Below are positions 1-8,823 of a stretch of DNA of 64,000 nucleotides, piece after piece. The notes beneath the pieces are model-generated. The model was given only the letters and a program-made list of their open reading frames with translations. It ran no database searches and had not been told where the DNA came from. Position 1 is the stretch's first letter. Every line of letters starts with the position of its first letter. Made by a program: the position numbers and the translations under genes. This stretch comes from Rhodoligotrophos defluvii. Its GTDB lineage: Bacteria > Pseudomonadota > Alphaproteobacteria > Rhizobiales > Im1. The DNA lies in the NCBI RefSeq assembly GCF_005281615.1, contig NZ_SZZM01000001.1, positions 124,272 through 188,271 on the forward strand, in the 5' to 3' direction.

Positions 1-1
1 G

Positions 2-112
2 CCGCGTTGGGGCCGGAGCGACGACACGCGGGTGCGCAACCAGGACCAGGAGCGCCGCAACAACGACACGCCGCCGGCCGATGACGACGCCAATGGTTCG
101 ACTGCGGACTGA
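2..112 (+). CDS. C-terminal end of an unidentified protein (partial)
   Basis: An open frame runs in from the left edge and stops at the TGA at 110-112. The last residues are strongly polar (RNQDQERRNNDT, then an Asp-rich stretch ending STAD), like a disordered hydrophilic tail. The start lies outside the window, so no family can be named. It could also be a chance open frame; only 36 codons are visible and no Shine-Dalgarno can be checked. The next gene begins 84 bp downstream on the same strand. Confidence 0.4.
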   Translation, partial: PRWGRSDDTRVRNQDQERRNNDTPPADDDANGSTAD

Positions 113-196
113 TTGATACCGACCCGGCGGGCAGATCAGCTTTCGTTCATGTGCGACGAAGCATGATCGCCCGCAAAAACCAACGGGACAATTGCC

Positions 197-847
197 ATGG
201 CTTCACTGACGAAATCGACAGCGATCGCAACCCTCTTGGCGCTCGCGCTCGGCGCGGCCGGCGGTACTGCAGAAGCGGCTATGGTCGGCAGCGCGGCGCG
301 TTCGGCGCCCATCGCCGCATCGGCCCAGGCCGGTTTCGACGGCGCCCGGGTCGAGCTCATCGGCGGCCGCCACTGGCGTGGCGGTCGCGGCTGGGGACGC
401 CCATGGCGGCACAGGCATCACGACGGCGCTGCCGTGGCCCTAGGCGCGGCCGGCGCGATCATAGGACTTTCGGCCTTGGCGGCAGCCAATGCTCAGGCCT
501 ACGCCTATGCGCCGCCGCCGGTCTATTATGCGCCGCCGGACTATGTCTATGAGGATCCCTATTGGGACGAGCCCTATGATGACGAGGTGGTGATCTACGA
601 GACGCCAGGGGTGGGCACGCTCGATGCTTATGCACCGCCGCCGCCGCCGGCTGTCGCGAGCCGTCCCTCGCCGCGGCGCATCGCGCCGGCCTCCGCGCCG
701 GCACAGCGCAGCGTGGCACGCGCGGACACCACGCCCGAGCCGTGGAGCAGCGCCTGGTACAAGTATTGCGCCAGCAAGTATCGGAGCTTCAATCCCGAGA
801 CAGGCTATTTCACGGCCCATTCCGGCGAGCAGAAGTTCTGCCGCTGA
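197..847 (+). CDS. BA14K family secreted/envelope protein
   Basis: 216 residues. An N-terminal signal peptide (about 1-27, ending in AEAA) is followed by a Gly/Ala-rich hydrophobic stretch near residues 75-95, a Tyr/Pro-rich low-complexity part (about 100-150), and a C-terminal BA14K motif with the signature YCASKYRSFNPETGYF and a final Cys near the end (KFCR). BA14K proteins are a rhizobial family named after an immunoreactive Brucella antigen; they are usually exported, and a lectin-like role has been described for the Brucella member. ATG at 197 follows a weak GGGAC. The middle Pro/Tyr region is typical of poorly conserved linkers. The family call rests on the C-terminal motif; the cellular role here is unknown. 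Confidence 0.85.
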   Translation: MASLTKSTAIATLLALALGAAGGTAEAAMVGSAARSAPIAASAQAGFDGARVELIGGRHWRGGRGWGRPWRHRHHDGAAVALGAAGAIIGLSALAAANAQAYAYAPPPVYYAPPDYVYEDPYWDEPYDDEVVIYETPGVGTLDAYAPPPPPAVASRPSPRRIAPASAPAQRSVARADTTPEPWSSAWYKYCASKYRSFNPETGYFTAHSGEQKFCR

Positions 848-874
848 AGCCGCACCGAGTCGTCTTTGGCCCGG

Positions 875-898
875 ATGGCCCGGCCGGCGCCGGGCCAT
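875..898. terminator. GC-rich hairpin between convergent genes
   Basis: ATGGCCCGG at 875-883 pairs perfectly with CCGGGCCAT at 890-898 around a 6-nt loop. It lies between the end of the BA14K gene (847) and the end of the dodecin gene (951), where a bidirectional terminator is expected. There is no clear T-tract on either side, so termination is inferred from position and stem stability. Confidence 0.45.
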
Positions 899-950
899 GA
901 CGATTTGCTGAGTTATTCACCCTTTGTTGCCGGGCTTGCCCTTCACGGGC

Positions 951-1169
951 TCAGCTGAGCGAGGCCTCGATGGCGAAGCCCAATTTCAGGGTGACCTGAT
1001 AATGGGCAATCCGGCCATTATCCATATGCCCGCGCGTTTCGATCACCTCGAACCAGCGCAGATGGCGCACACTCTCGCCTGCCTGGGCGATGGCGTTCTG
1101 TATGGCCGCTTCGATCGAGTCCGGGGCGGAGCCGACGAGTTCAATGACTTTGTAGACATGGTTGGTCAT
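951..1169 (-). CDS. Dodecin family flavin-binding protein
   Basis: 72 residues, the usual dodecin length. The sequence starts [20 protein letters not shown] and contains the conserved block [10 protein letters not shown] with the Trp that stacks on the flavin in known dodecins, then [10 protein letters not shown]. Dodecins form hollow dodecamers in the cytoplasm that store or buffer flavins (riboflavin, FMN, FAD). The start at 1169 is chosen over a longer frame because AAGGGA sits just upstream and the family begins at this Met. It is followed on the same strand by nothing close, and preceded 46 bp upstream by the CAP-domain lipoprotein gene. The call is secure; whether it binds riboflavin, lumichrome or FMN cannot be read from sequence. 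Confidence 0.92.
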   Translation of the reverse strand: MTNHVYKVIELVGSAPDSIEAAIQNAIAQAGESVRHLRWFEVIETRGHMDNGRIAHYQVTLKLGFAIEASLS

Positions 1170-1215
1170 GGGTAATCCCTTCGAGGCCGGAAATGGCAGA
1201 GCCTCGCGGCTCTGG

Positions 1216-1809
1216 TCACCAGCTGCGAAACGCCGCCATGCCGTCTTGCGTTGCGCGCCTTTTCCACAAGATCTGGACCGCATAGAGGTGATTGCCGGCT
1301 TGAATGACCCCGGTGCTCACCTCTTCATAGTCGGGGCTAAGCATGTTGCGGCGGTGGCCGCGGCTGTCGACCCACTGCCGGAACAGCCGCCTGGCCTTGG
1401 TCGCATCGACCGGTCCGGGCAGCCGGTCGCGCGCGGTGTTCTCGCCCACGCTGGCCGTCTCGCCGAGGAAGGCGTCGGCACGCTGGCTGAACCGGTAGCC
1501 GCTGGCGGATTCATGCCCGACGAAGTCGCCCTTGAACATCTCCAGCGCCTGGGCGCGGGCAGCGACAACGGCATCGCCGCTGGCGGCGAGCGGCGCGCGA
1601 CCTTCGGCTTTGCGGTAGGCATTCAGCTCGGCGGCGAGAACCGACTCGAGATCGGGGCGCAGCTTCACCCCCTGCGGCAGGCTGGCCAGCATGGCCTCCG
1701 CATAGCCGCGATAGCCGCCGGCGATGCCGATGGTGGTGCAAGCGCTGGTAGCAAGGCTCACGGTGAATGCAAGCAGCAGCACGGCTGCACGGGGCAGGCG
1801 GGCGCTCAT
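1216..1809 (-). CDS. CAP (SCP/PR-1) domain lipoprotein
   Basis: 197 residues. A short basic N-terminus and a hydrophobic stretch end in the lipobox LATSAC, so Cys24 is the probable lipidated residue. The rest is a CAP domain: an early Leu/Asn-rich helix ([13 protein letters not shown]), GENTAR in the middle, and the signature [12 protein letters not shown] followed by VSTGV and YAVQILW. Bacterial CAP proteins are exported and mostly of unknown function; cell-wall or calcium-dependent roles have been proposed. It starts 7 bp beyond the end of the upstream crotonase gene (1817), so it may be the last gene of that operon, although its function seems unrelated. The His/Glu residues usually forming the CAP cavity are present. 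Confidence 0.88.
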   Translation of the reverse strand: MSARLPRAAVLLLAFTVSLATSACTTIGIAGGYRGYAEAMLASLPQGVKLRPDLESVLAAELNAYRKAEGRAPLAASGDAVVAARAQALEMFKGDFVGHESASGYRFSQRADAFLGETASVGENTARDRLPGPVDATKARRLFRQWVDSRGHRRNMLSPDYEEVSTGVIQAGNHLYAVQILWKRRATQDGMAAFRSW

Positions 1810-1816
1810 CGGCTGG

Positions 1817-2605
1817 TCAACGCCCCTTCCATTGCGGCTTGCGCTTCTCGGCGAAGGCGCGGGCGCCCTCCATCATGTCCTCGCTTTCATAGAGCGTCTT
1901 CACGGTTGGCAGCTTCTTGCCGTTGAGCAGATCGAAGACCTCCTGCACGGGCAAGTGTGCGGTCTCGCGAACGGTCTCCTTGATCGCGGCGAAGACCAGC
2001 GGCGGCCCTTCGGCCAGGAGGTCGGCGAGCGCGCGGGCGGTCGCCATGAGTTCGTCCTGCGGGACCACCGCCTTGAGCAGGCCCCATTGCTTGGCCTCCG
2101 TGGTGTCCATCCAGCGGCCGGTGAGCAGCAGATCCATGGCCACGTGATAGGGGATGCGGCGGGGCAATTTTATGGTGGCGGCATCGGCGAGCGTGCCGGC
2201 GCTGATCTCCGGCAAGGCGAAGCGGGCGTTCTCCGCCGCCACGATCAGGTCGGCCGACAACGCCAGCTCGAACCCGCCGCCCACCGCGATGCCGTTCACC
2301 GCCGCGATGACCGGCTTGTTGAGGCCGGGCAGCTCCTGCAGGCCGCCGAAGCCACCGACGCCGAAGTTGAAGTCGGCCACGCCCGACTCGGCCACTGCCT
2401 TGAGGTCCCAGCCGGCGGAGAAGAACCTCTCGCCACCGCCGGTGATGATCGCCACGCGCAGGTCGGGGTCGTCACGGAACGACGCGAAGACCTGGCCCAT
2501 CTTCTGGCTGGTCGTCACGTCGATGGCGTTCGCCTTCGGCCTGTCCAGCGTCACTTCCAGAACATGGCCGCGCCGTGCGGTCTTCACCGGCCCCTGATCA
2601 GTCAT
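1817..2605 (-). CDS. caiD: Enoyl-CoA hydratase/isomerase family protein, carnitinyl-CoA dehydratase-like
   Basis: 262 residues, normal for a crotonase. The N-terminus EVTLDRPKANAID and the oxyanion-hole parts GGGERFFSAGWDLKA and AVNGIAVGGGFELALSADL are clear, and the acidic residue of the active-site loop is in FALPEISAG. The closest family I recognise is the rhizobial CaiD-like group, which hydrates or dehydrates carnitinyl/crotonobetainyl-CoA, but substrate choice cannot be read from sequence. The Met at 2605 fits the family start and has a GAGAG-type site upstream; a longer frame to 2674 has no support. It lies 94 bp downstream of the ABC ATPase gene, and may be co-transcribed with the importer, suggesting that the imported compound or its product is handled as a CoA ester. 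Confidence 0.82.
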   Translation of the reverse strand: MTDQGPVKTARRGHVLEVTLDRPKANAIDVTTSQKMGQVFASFRDDPDLRVAIITGGGERFFSAGWDLKAVAESGVADFNFGVGGFGGLQELPGLNKPVIAAVNGIAVGGGFELALSADLIVAAENARFALPEISAGTLADAATIKLPRRIPYHVAMDLLLTGRWMDTTEAKQWGLLKAVVPQDELMATARALADLLAEGPPLVFAAIKETVRETAHLPVQEVFDLLNGKKLPTVKTLYESEDMMEGARAFAEKRKPQWKGR

Positions 2606-2699
2606 GCCTACTCTCTGTCGCTCTCTCTTGTGTGCAATCCGCTGCAAGGGGCCATGACACCGGGCCGCCGTCAAGCCGGAAGACGCGGCGCGCTCCGTT

Positions 2700-4334
2700 T
2701 CACGCCGCAGCGGGGCGCGCGGCCAGCTGGCGGTCGAGCCAATCGGGATCCATCTCCGGCACGGAGGACAGGAGCTTCATGGTGTAGCCATGCTGTGGAT
2801 GATCCAGCACCTGCGACTTCGGCCCGTGCTCCACAACACGGCCGTGATGCATGACCACGATCTCGTCGGCGATGGCGCGTACCGTGCCGATATCGTGAGT
2901 GATGAACAGATAGGAGACGCGCAGCTCCTTCTGGAGCCGCAGCAGCAGCCTGAGAATGCCTTCCGCGACGAGCGGATCGAGGGCGGAGGTGACCTCGTCG
3001 CAAATGATGAGGTCCGGTTCGGCGGCAAGGGCGCGGGCAATGCACACCCGCTGCTTCTGGCCGCCGGAGAGCTCGGATGGGTAGCGGTCGAGCAGATGGG
3101 GCTCGAGCTCGATCATCTGCATGAGCTCGGCGAGGCGGGCCTCGCGCGCGTCCGGTGCGAGGCCGTGGTAAAAGTCGAGCGGTCGGCCGAGGATCTCGCG
3201 CACCCGCTGGCGCGGATTGAGCGCGGTGTCCGGCATCTGATAGATCAGCTGAATGCGGCGCAGCGCCTCCTTGCTGCGCTGCTTGAGCATTGGCGGCAGC
3301 GGCTTGCCCTTGAACAGGAGTTCGCCCTGCCTGGGTGGCAGCAAGCCGCAGATCACCCGGGCGAGTGTCGACTTGCCGGAGCCGGACTCGCCCACCACCG
3401 CCACGGTGCGGCCGCGCGGCACCTGAACGGTGACGCCCTCGAGCACCTTGATCACCCCGGCGTAAGCGGCGGTGACGTTGTGGACCCGCAGCAGCATGTC
3501 GTGGCCCGGCTCTTCCGGCTTGGCGGCAGCCCGCGCCGCGAGAAGGTCGCGGGTATAATCCTGCTTAGGGTTGGCGAGCAGCTCGCGGGTCGGCCCCTCC
3601 TCCACCACCTGGCCGTGGCGCAGCACCATGATGCGGTCGGCAAGCTGGGCGACCACGGCCAGGTCATGGGTGATATAGAGAGCGGCCGTGCGGGATTGGC
3701 GGACCAGGTCCTTCACTGCGGCCAAGACCTCGATCTGGGTGGTGACGTCGAGGGCGGTGGTCGGCTCGTCGAAGATGATGAGATCCGGCTTGCAGGCCAT
3801 GGCCATGGCCACCATGGCCCGCTGCAGCTGGCCGCCGGAAACCTGGTGCGGGTAGCGCTCGCCGATCTGCTCCGGATCCGGGAGCTTGAGGCGGCGGTAA
3901 AGGTCGACCGCGTCCCGCCGCGCCTCGGCCTCGGACCGGACCCCGTGGGTGACGGCCACCTCGACGTACTGGTCGATGAGGCGGTGCGCCGGGTTGAACG
4001 CGGCCGCGGCGCTCTGGGCGACATAGGCGATGCGGGCGCCGCGCAGGCGCCGAAGTTCGGTTTCCGACAGGTGGCGCAGGTCGCGGCCGTCGAACAGGAT
4101 CTCGCCACCGGAAATCCGGCAGCCACCGCGCGCATAGCCCATGGCGGCGAGGCCGACGGTGGACTTGCCCGCGCCGGATTCACCGATCAGACCCAGTACC
4201 TCGCCGCGCACCAGGTGCAGATCAATGCCCTTAACGATCTCGTGCCAAGCATCGTCGCCGCACCCCTCGATGCGCAGCCCGCGCATCTCGAGCAGCCGCT
4301 GACCATCCTGGGCGCCTCCGGTATCAATGCTCAT
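2700..4334 (-). CDS. ABC transporter ATP-binding protein with two fused ATPase domains (peptide/nickel type)
   Basis: 544 residues with two full nucleotide-binding domains. Domain 1 (about 12-265) has Walker A GESGAGKST, signature VSGGQLQRA and Walker B LIIFDEPTTALD. Domain 2 (about 280-525) has GESGSGKST, LSGGQKQRV and LIICDEVTSALD, and both have the switch His in YITHD/FITHD. This is the DppD-DppF arrangement in one chain, as in GsiA or YejF, and energises import through the two permeases upstream. Its start overlaps the end of the permease gene by 11 bp, so the two are probably translationally coupled. All catalytic residues are present in both halves. The substrate class is oligopeptides, glutathione, opines or metal chelates; the sequence does not decide. 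Confidence 0.93.
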   Translation of the reverse strand: MSIDTGGAQDGQRLLEMRGLRIEGCGDDAWHEIVKGIDLHLVRGEVLGLIGESGAGKSTVGLAAMGYARGGCRISGGEILFDGRDLRHLSETELRRLRGARIAYVAQSAAAAFNPAHRLIDQYVEVAVTHGVRSEAEARRDAVDLYRRLKLPDPEQIGERYPHQVSGGQLQRAMVAMAMACKPDLIIFDEPTTALDVTTQIEVLAAVKDLVRQSRTAALYITHDLAVVAQLADRIMVLRHGQVVEEGPTRELLANPKQDYTRDLLAARAAAKPEEPGHDMLLRVHNVTAAYAGVIKVLEGVTVQVPRGRTVAVVGESGSGKSTLARVICGLLPPRQGELLFKGKPLPPMLKQRSKEALRRIQLIYQMPDTALNPRQRVREILGRPLDFYHGLAPDAREARLAELMQMIELEPHLLDRYPSELSGGQKQRVCIARALAAEPDLIICDEVTSALDPLVAEGILRLLLRLQKELRVSYLFITHDIGTVRAIADEIVVMHHGRVVEHGPKSQVLDHPQHGYTMKLLSSVPEMDPDWLDRQLAARPAAA

Positions 4335-5268
4335 CGCGCAGACCGCTCGTCTTGTGCAGGAACCAGTCGACCACGAAATTGACCGCGATGGTCAGCACGG
4401 CGATGGCGCCGGCCGGCAGCAACGGCGTGATATCGCCATAGGTGATCAGGGTGGCGTTGTCGCGCACCATGGAGCCCCAGTCCGCGGTGGGCGGCTGGAT
4501 GCCGAGGCCGAGAAAGGACAAGGCGCTGATCATGAGAAACACGAAGCAGAAGCGCAGGCCGAACTCGGCGGTCAGCGGCGGCATGATATTGGGCAATATC
4601 TCCCGCCGCATGATCCAGCCGAGCCTCTCGCCGCGCAGGCGCGCCGCCTCGACGAAGTCCATCACCGCGACATTCATGCCGACAGCCCGCGTGAGCCTGT
4701 AGACGCGGGTTGCATCCAAGACCGCGATCACCATCACCAGCACGGGGATCGACGTGCCGAAGATCGTCAGCAGCAGCAGGGCGAAGATCAGTTGGGGGAT
4801 CGCCATCACGATGTCCACCATCCGCGACAGGATCTGATCGGTCCAGCCGCCGATGGCCGCCGCCAGCAGACCTGCCGCTCCACCGATGAGGAAGGCCAGA
4901 ATGGTGGTGACGAAGGCGATGCCGATGGTGTTGCGCGCCCCGTAGATCAGACGGGTGAACATGTCGCGGCCGAGATTGTCCGTGCCGAGCAGAAATTGCT
5001 CGCCCCACGGCTCGAACTGCAGGCCAACCACCTCGGACTCGCCATAGGGCGTGAGCACCGGCGCGAAGATCGCGACGAGAACATAGGCGACGATGACCAG
5101 GAGACCGAGCTTGGCGGTGATCGGCGCCTGGCGCAGCGTCTTGGCGATGGCGGTGGGGCGCGTATGCCCGGGCGATGCGGCCAGGGCCAGAACCGCGGCC
5201 TGCTCGTCTTCGGGCGCCCCGGCCTCCGGCCGCAGGCCGGTCTCATCTGCCATTGCTGGTTCCGTCAT
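4324..5268 (-). CDS. Peptide/nickel-type ABC transporter permease (DppC-like)
   Basis: 314 residues. A cytoplasmic N-terminus of about 50 residues precedes the first membrane segment (LGLLVIVAYVLVAIFAPVLTPYG), then the typical DppC feature GTDNLGRDMFTRLIYGARNT and five more segments. The EAA loop that contacts the ATPase is DFVEAARLRGERLGWIMRREILPN. The ATG at 5268 overlaps the stop of the upstream permease as ATGA, which fixes the start better than the second Met at 5253. It would pair with the DppB-like permease as the membrane heterodimer of the importer. Nothing is missing. A long open frame continues upstream to 6012 but that part is a shadow of the other permease. Confidence 0.92.
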   Translation of the reverse strand: MTEPAMADETGLRPEAGAPEDEQAAVLALAASPGHTRPTAIAKTLRQAPITAKLGLLVIVAYVLVAIFAPVLTPYGESEVVGLQFEPWGEQFLLGTDNLGRDMFTRLIYGARNTIGIAFVTTILAFLIGGAAGLLAAAIGGWTDQILSRMVDIVMAIPQLIFALLLLTIFGTSIPVLVMVIAVLDATRVYRLTRAVGMNVAVMDFVEAARLRGERLGWIMRREILPNIMPPLTAEFGLRFCFVFLMISALSFLGLGIQPPTADWGSMVRDNATLITYGDITPLLPAGAIAVLTIAVNFVVDWFLHKTSGLRDEH

Positions 5269-6221
5269 CGCGGGTGCATGAGCCGTGGGTTGGTGAGGAT
5301 GGACAAAACGTCCGCCGAGAGGTTGAGCAGAATGTAGGTTGCCGCAAACAGCAGGCTGCAGGCCTGCACCACCGGCACGTCGCGCTTCTGGACGGAGTCG
5401 ACCATCAGCTGACCCAAGCCGGGGTAGACGAACACCACCTCGACGACCACCACGCCGACCACGAGATAGGCCAGGTTGAGCACCACCACATTGATGATCG
5501 GTGCCAGCGCATTGGGCAGGGCGTGGTGGAGAATGATGCGGCCGCGGGACATGCCCTTGAGGGCGGCCATTTCGATATAGGGGCTGGCCAGCAGGTTGAT
5601 GATCGCCGCCCGGGTCATGCGCATCATATGGGCGACGACCACCAGCGTCAGGGTCAGCGCCGGCAGCGCCACCGCATGCAGCCGGTCGAGCAGCGGCATG
5701 CCCGGCCCTATGCTGGAGATGGAGGGAAACCAACCGAGCCGGACCGCGAAGATCACGATCAGGATATAGGCGACGAAGAATTCGGGGAACGAGATCGACG
5801 ACAGGGTGGCGACGTTCACCGCGCGATCGAAGAAGGAGTTGCGGTAGAGGGCGGCCAGAATGCCGAGGGCCAGGGCGAGCGGCACAGAGATGAGTGCCGC
5901 CACGCCGGCCAGAAACAGGGTGTTCAGGGTCCGGGTGCCAAGCAGCTCGGAGATCTCGCGGCGATTGGCCAGGGAATGGCCGAAGTCGCCGTGCAGGAGC
6001 CCGCCCAACCACTCCACATAACGGGTGTGCAGCGGGAGATCGAGGCCAAGCTCCCGGCGGAGGGCAGCCACCGTTTCCGGCGTGGCGGACTGGCCGAGCA
6101 TCTCGGTTGCGATGTCACCGGGGAGGAACGACACCGCAAGGAAGATGACCAGCGAGACGACCCAGAGCACGAGCAGACCCAGGGCGAGGCGCTGGGCCGT
6201 CATTTTCACGACCTTGCTCAT
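5265..6221 (-). CDS. Peptide/nickel-type ABC transporter permease (DppB-like)
   Basis: 318 residues with six membrane segments. It has the DppB features: first helix ALGLLVLWVVSLVIFLAVSFLPGD near the N-terminus, the long periplasmic part with LGLDLPLHTRYVEWLGGLLHGDFG, and the EAA loop YIEMAALKGMSRGRIILHHALPNAL. The start at 6221 is 37 bp after the end of the binding-protein gene; Met at 6203 (MTAQRLAL) is an alternative. It couples to the next permease through an ATGA overlap. The order binding protein, DppB, DppC, ATPase is the standard one for this transporter family. Confidence 0.92.
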   Translation of the reverse strand: MSKVVKMTAQRLALGLLVLWVVSLVIFLAVSFLPGDIATEMLGQSATPETVAALRRELGLDLPLHTRYVEWLGGLLHGDFGHSLANRREISELLGTRTLNTLFLAGVAALISVPLALALGILAALYRNSFFDRAVNVATLSSISFPEFFVAYILIVIFAVRLGWFPSISSIGPGMPLLDRLHAVALPALTLTLVVVAHMMRMTRAAIINLLASPYIEMAALKGMSRGRIILHHALPNALAPIINVVVLNLAYLVVGVVVVEVVFVYPGLGQLMVDSVQKRDVPVVQACSLLFAATYILLNLSADVLSILTNPRLMHPR

Positions 6222-6258
6222 CGGGCGCCGGCCATGGCAGGGGTTCTCCGCAAGGGGC

Positions 6259-7851
6259 TCACGCCTCGGCGAACCACCAGCGCTCGGCGGCGCGCAGCCC
6301 GTCGAGGTCCCAATTGTTGCCCATCTTGCCGTGGCCAACCTTCTTCGACAGGGCGTTCACGTAATTGGCATACATCGGCATCACCGTGCCGCCGTCGTCG
6401 CGGCAGAGGGCCTGCATTTCCGCATACATCTGCGCGCGCTTCTTCTCATCCAGCTCGGCGCGCGCCTCGACCAGCAGCTCGTTGAACCTGGGGTTCTTCC
6501 AGTGGGTGTCGTTCCAGTTGGCATCGGCAGAATAAGCGAGCGAGAACATCCAATCCTCAGTGGGGCGGCCCGACCAGTAGCAGAAGCTCCAAGGCTTCTT
6601 CATCCAGACATTCTCCCAGTAGCCGTCATTGGGCTCGCGCACCACATTGATGTCTATACCGGCCGCGGCGGCATGCTCCTTGTACAGAACGGCCGTGTCG
6701 ACCGCGCCGGAGAAGGCCGCATCCGCCGTGGACAGGTCGACCTGCAAGGTCTCGAACCCGGCTTTCTTGAGGTGGTGTTTCGCCTTGTCCGGATCATAGC
6801 GCCGCTGCTCGAGATCCTTGGCGAAATAGCGGTTGGCCGGGCTGATCGGATGGTCGTTGCCCGGCGCGCCATAGCCGCGCAGGATGGTCTCGACCAGCTT
6901 CTCCCGATCGATGGCGTATTTGAGCGCCGTGCGGACATCCACGTTGTCGAAGGGCGCCTGATCGACCAGCATGGGTATGGTGTAATGCTGGGTGCCGGTG
7001 ATCGAGACGATCTCCAGGTTCTTGTTGCGCTCGAGCAGGTGGATGGTCTTGAGGTCGCAGCGATCCATGGCGTGGATCTGGCCGGTGTTCAAGGCGTTGG
7101 TGCGCGCTGCCACGTCCTTGATCGCCAGGAACTCGACGGTGTCGAACCAGCCGCGCCCGCTCTTCCAGTAGTTGGGGTTCTTCTTCACCACGGCGGTGAC
7201 GCCGTAGTCGATGCGGTCGAGGATATAGGCGCCGGTGCCGATGCCGGATGCATCGGCCTTGCCGTCCTTGGTCGGCATCATCGCCAAGTGGTAATCGTCG
7301 AGCAGATAGGCGAAGTCGGCATTGCCGCCCTTCAGCGTGATCACGATCGTGTTAGGTCCGTCGGCCTTCACGTCCTCGATCGCGTCGACGATGCCCTTGG
7401 CCGCCGACTTGGAATCCGGTCCGCGATGATGGTTGATCGAATTCACCGCATCCTCGGCGGTGAACGTCTTGCCGTTGTGGAATTCGATCCCGGGCCGCAG
7501 CTTGAAGGTCCACACCTTGGCATCGGGCGAGACGTCCCATTCTTCCGCCAGCTCGCCGACAAGCTTTCCATCCGGATCAACTTCCGTCAGATAGCTGAAC
7601 ACCGAATGTCCGACCGATTGCATATAGGTGTCGAGATAGGTCTGCGGATCGATTGAATCGGTGGTCGATCCCGCCCCAATCCCGAGCTTGAAATGGCCAC
7701 CGGCCTTGGGCTCGGCCCGGGCAAGCTTGGCGAACATGGTGCTGGCGCTCGCGACGGTGACCCCCGCGGCGACGGCCGCTACCATGAATTCCCGACGGCT
7801 CACGCGGCCGCTTTTGACAAACCTGCTGAGACGCTCCAGCTCTTCGCTCAT
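6259..7851 (-). CDS. ABC transporter substrate-binding protein, peptide/nickel family 5, Tat-exported
   Basis: 530 residues, normal for family 5. The N-terminus has a twin-arginine motif VSRREFM (Arg19-Arg20) followed by a hydrophobic stretch and AKLARAEPKAGG, so export of a folded protein by Tat is likely. The family-5 core is clear: LAEEWDVSPDAKVWTFKLRPGIEFHNG (given here only as landmark positions near residues 110-135), then the domain that binds the ligand, ending at WWFAEA. GGGGAGG lies upstream of the ATG at 7851 and settles the start. First gene of the importer operon. Family members bind peptides, opines, glutathione or nickel chelates; no ligand can be assigned from sequence. Confidence 0.93.
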   Translation of the reverse strand: MSEELERLSRFVKSGRVSRREFMVAAVAAGVTVASASTMFAKLARAEPKAGGHFKLGIGAGSTTDSIDPQTYLDTYMQSVGHSVFSYLTEVDPDGKLVGELAEEWDVSPDAKVWTFKLRPGIEFHNGKTFTAEDAVNSINHHRGPDSKSAAKGIVDAIEDVKADGPNTIVITLKGGNADFAYLLDDYHLAMMPTKDGKADASGIGTGAYILDRIDYGVTAVVKKNPNYWKSGRGWFDTVEFLAIKDVAARTNALNTGQIHAMDRCDLKTIHLLERNKNLEIVSITGTQHYTIPMLVDQAPFDNVDVRTALKYAIDREKLVETILRGYGAPGNDHPISPANRYFAKDLEQRRYDPDKAKHHLKKAGFETLQVDLSTADAAFSGAVDTAVLYKEHAAAAGIDINVVREPNDGYWENVWMKKPWSFCYWSGRPTEDWMFSLAYSADANWNDTHWKNPRFNELLVEARAELDEKKRAQMYAEMQALCRDDGGTVMPMYANYVNALSKKVGHGKMGNNWDLDGLRAAERWWFAEA

Positions 7852-8154
7852 CGGCAATGCCTCCCCAATCGACGTCCGGTCGCGATCCGTCCAGAGGAGG
7901 CGTGGTTCGGCGAGGCACCCTGTGCGCTTGCGCGGCCTTATTGCGAGCGGCCAGCTGACGTCCTTTTGAAGGTTTTTACGCAAGCACTTGCGGCTGCATT
8001 CTCCTCCGGCGGATCATTGCCCTCACCACCCGCATAGGCTCCCACGGCCAATCGCTGCGGTCAACGGGCAAATGATAACGGGCCGTCAGGACGCGGCTGG
8101 CTGCTTTGCGGCCAGAAAAGCGCCTTTCACGCCAGGTGAACGAGGCTCATGAGA
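7852..8154. other. Intergenic region upstream of the ABC importer operon
   Basis: 303 bp between the binding-protein start (7851, minus strand) and the end of chrR (8155, also minus strand). It must hold the promoter of the importer operon. I see the Shine-Dalgarno at its left end and an imperfect hairpin (CTGGCTGC / GCGGCCAG near 8097-8115), but no convincing promoter hexamers, RNA gene or open frame. Confidence 0.5.
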
Positions 8155-8823
8155 CTAAAGTCGCAGCAAAGGCTGGACCAGGCGCATGAGGCCTTTCAGC
8201 CGCCATGGCCGCTCGATGCCGACCAGACAGACGCAATCGCCGGCCTGCTCGGTTATCGGCTTGTGCTCGACCTCATGGCCGAGATCGGCGATGTCGCCCA
8301 TGGCGAATCGCCCGAACTCGTCGCGGTAGGCACCCCTCAGCACCATGGTCAGCTCACCGGCGGAATGGCCGTGGCGGGGCAACGCCCTGCCGCCAGAAAT
8401 CTTCATGAGCAGAAGCCGGCCGCGGGCGCCCTGGGCCAGTGCTATTCTGTGTACGGCGATACCCGGCGCGATCCGGCGCCAGGCCACCTGATCGAGGGAT
8501 CGGCCCAAGAGGCGGCACAAAGGTTTCGGCAGCCCAAGCCGGTGGGCATCGTTGGAGACGTGGGGCACGCTCTGCTTTGCCCGCGCTTCACGGCACTCCG
8601 CATCGATCCGCTGCAGGACCGCCGTGAGGCAATCCGCCTTCACCGGCACCGCATCCATGCGTTCGATGATGGCGCCACCGGTCTCCTCGTGCCGCCTGAG
8701 CTCGCGCTGGCAGTGAGGGCACCACGCCACATGGCAGGCGACGACCATCGACAGAGCCTCGCACAGGGTGCCGGAGGCATAGGCCATCAGGGTCGCGCAG
8801 TCCGGGTGATGGTGCACCCTCAC
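8155..8823 (-). CDS. chrR: ChrR-family zinc-binding anti-sigma factor
   Basis: 222 residues in two domains. The N-terminal zinc anti-sigma domain has His6, His31, Cys35 and Cys38 (CHVAWCPHC), the same numbering as the zinc ligands of Rhodobacter sphaeroides ChrR. The C-terminal cupin has His151, His153 and Glu157 in LPRHGHSAGELTMVL, and His187. In Rhodobacter the protein holds RpoE inactive until singlet oxygen releases it. The start is GTG at 8823: it overlaps the RpoE stop as GTGA and has GGAGG seven bases upstream inside the rpoE gene, so translation is coupled. All metal-ligand residues are present, so a redox-sensing anti-sigma factor is well supported; the signal is inferred from the family. 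Confidence 0.95.
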   Translation of the reverse strand: MRVHHHPDCATLMAYASGTLCEALSMVVACHVAWCPHCQRELRRHEETGGAIIERMDAVPVKADCLTAVLQRIDAECREARAKQSVPHVSNDAHRLGLPKPLCRLLGRSLDQVAWRRIAPGIAVHRIALAQGARGRLLLMKISGGRALPRHGHSAGELTMVLRGAYRDEFGRFAMGDIADLGHEVEHKPITEQAGDCVCLVGIERPWRLKGLMRLVQPLLRL

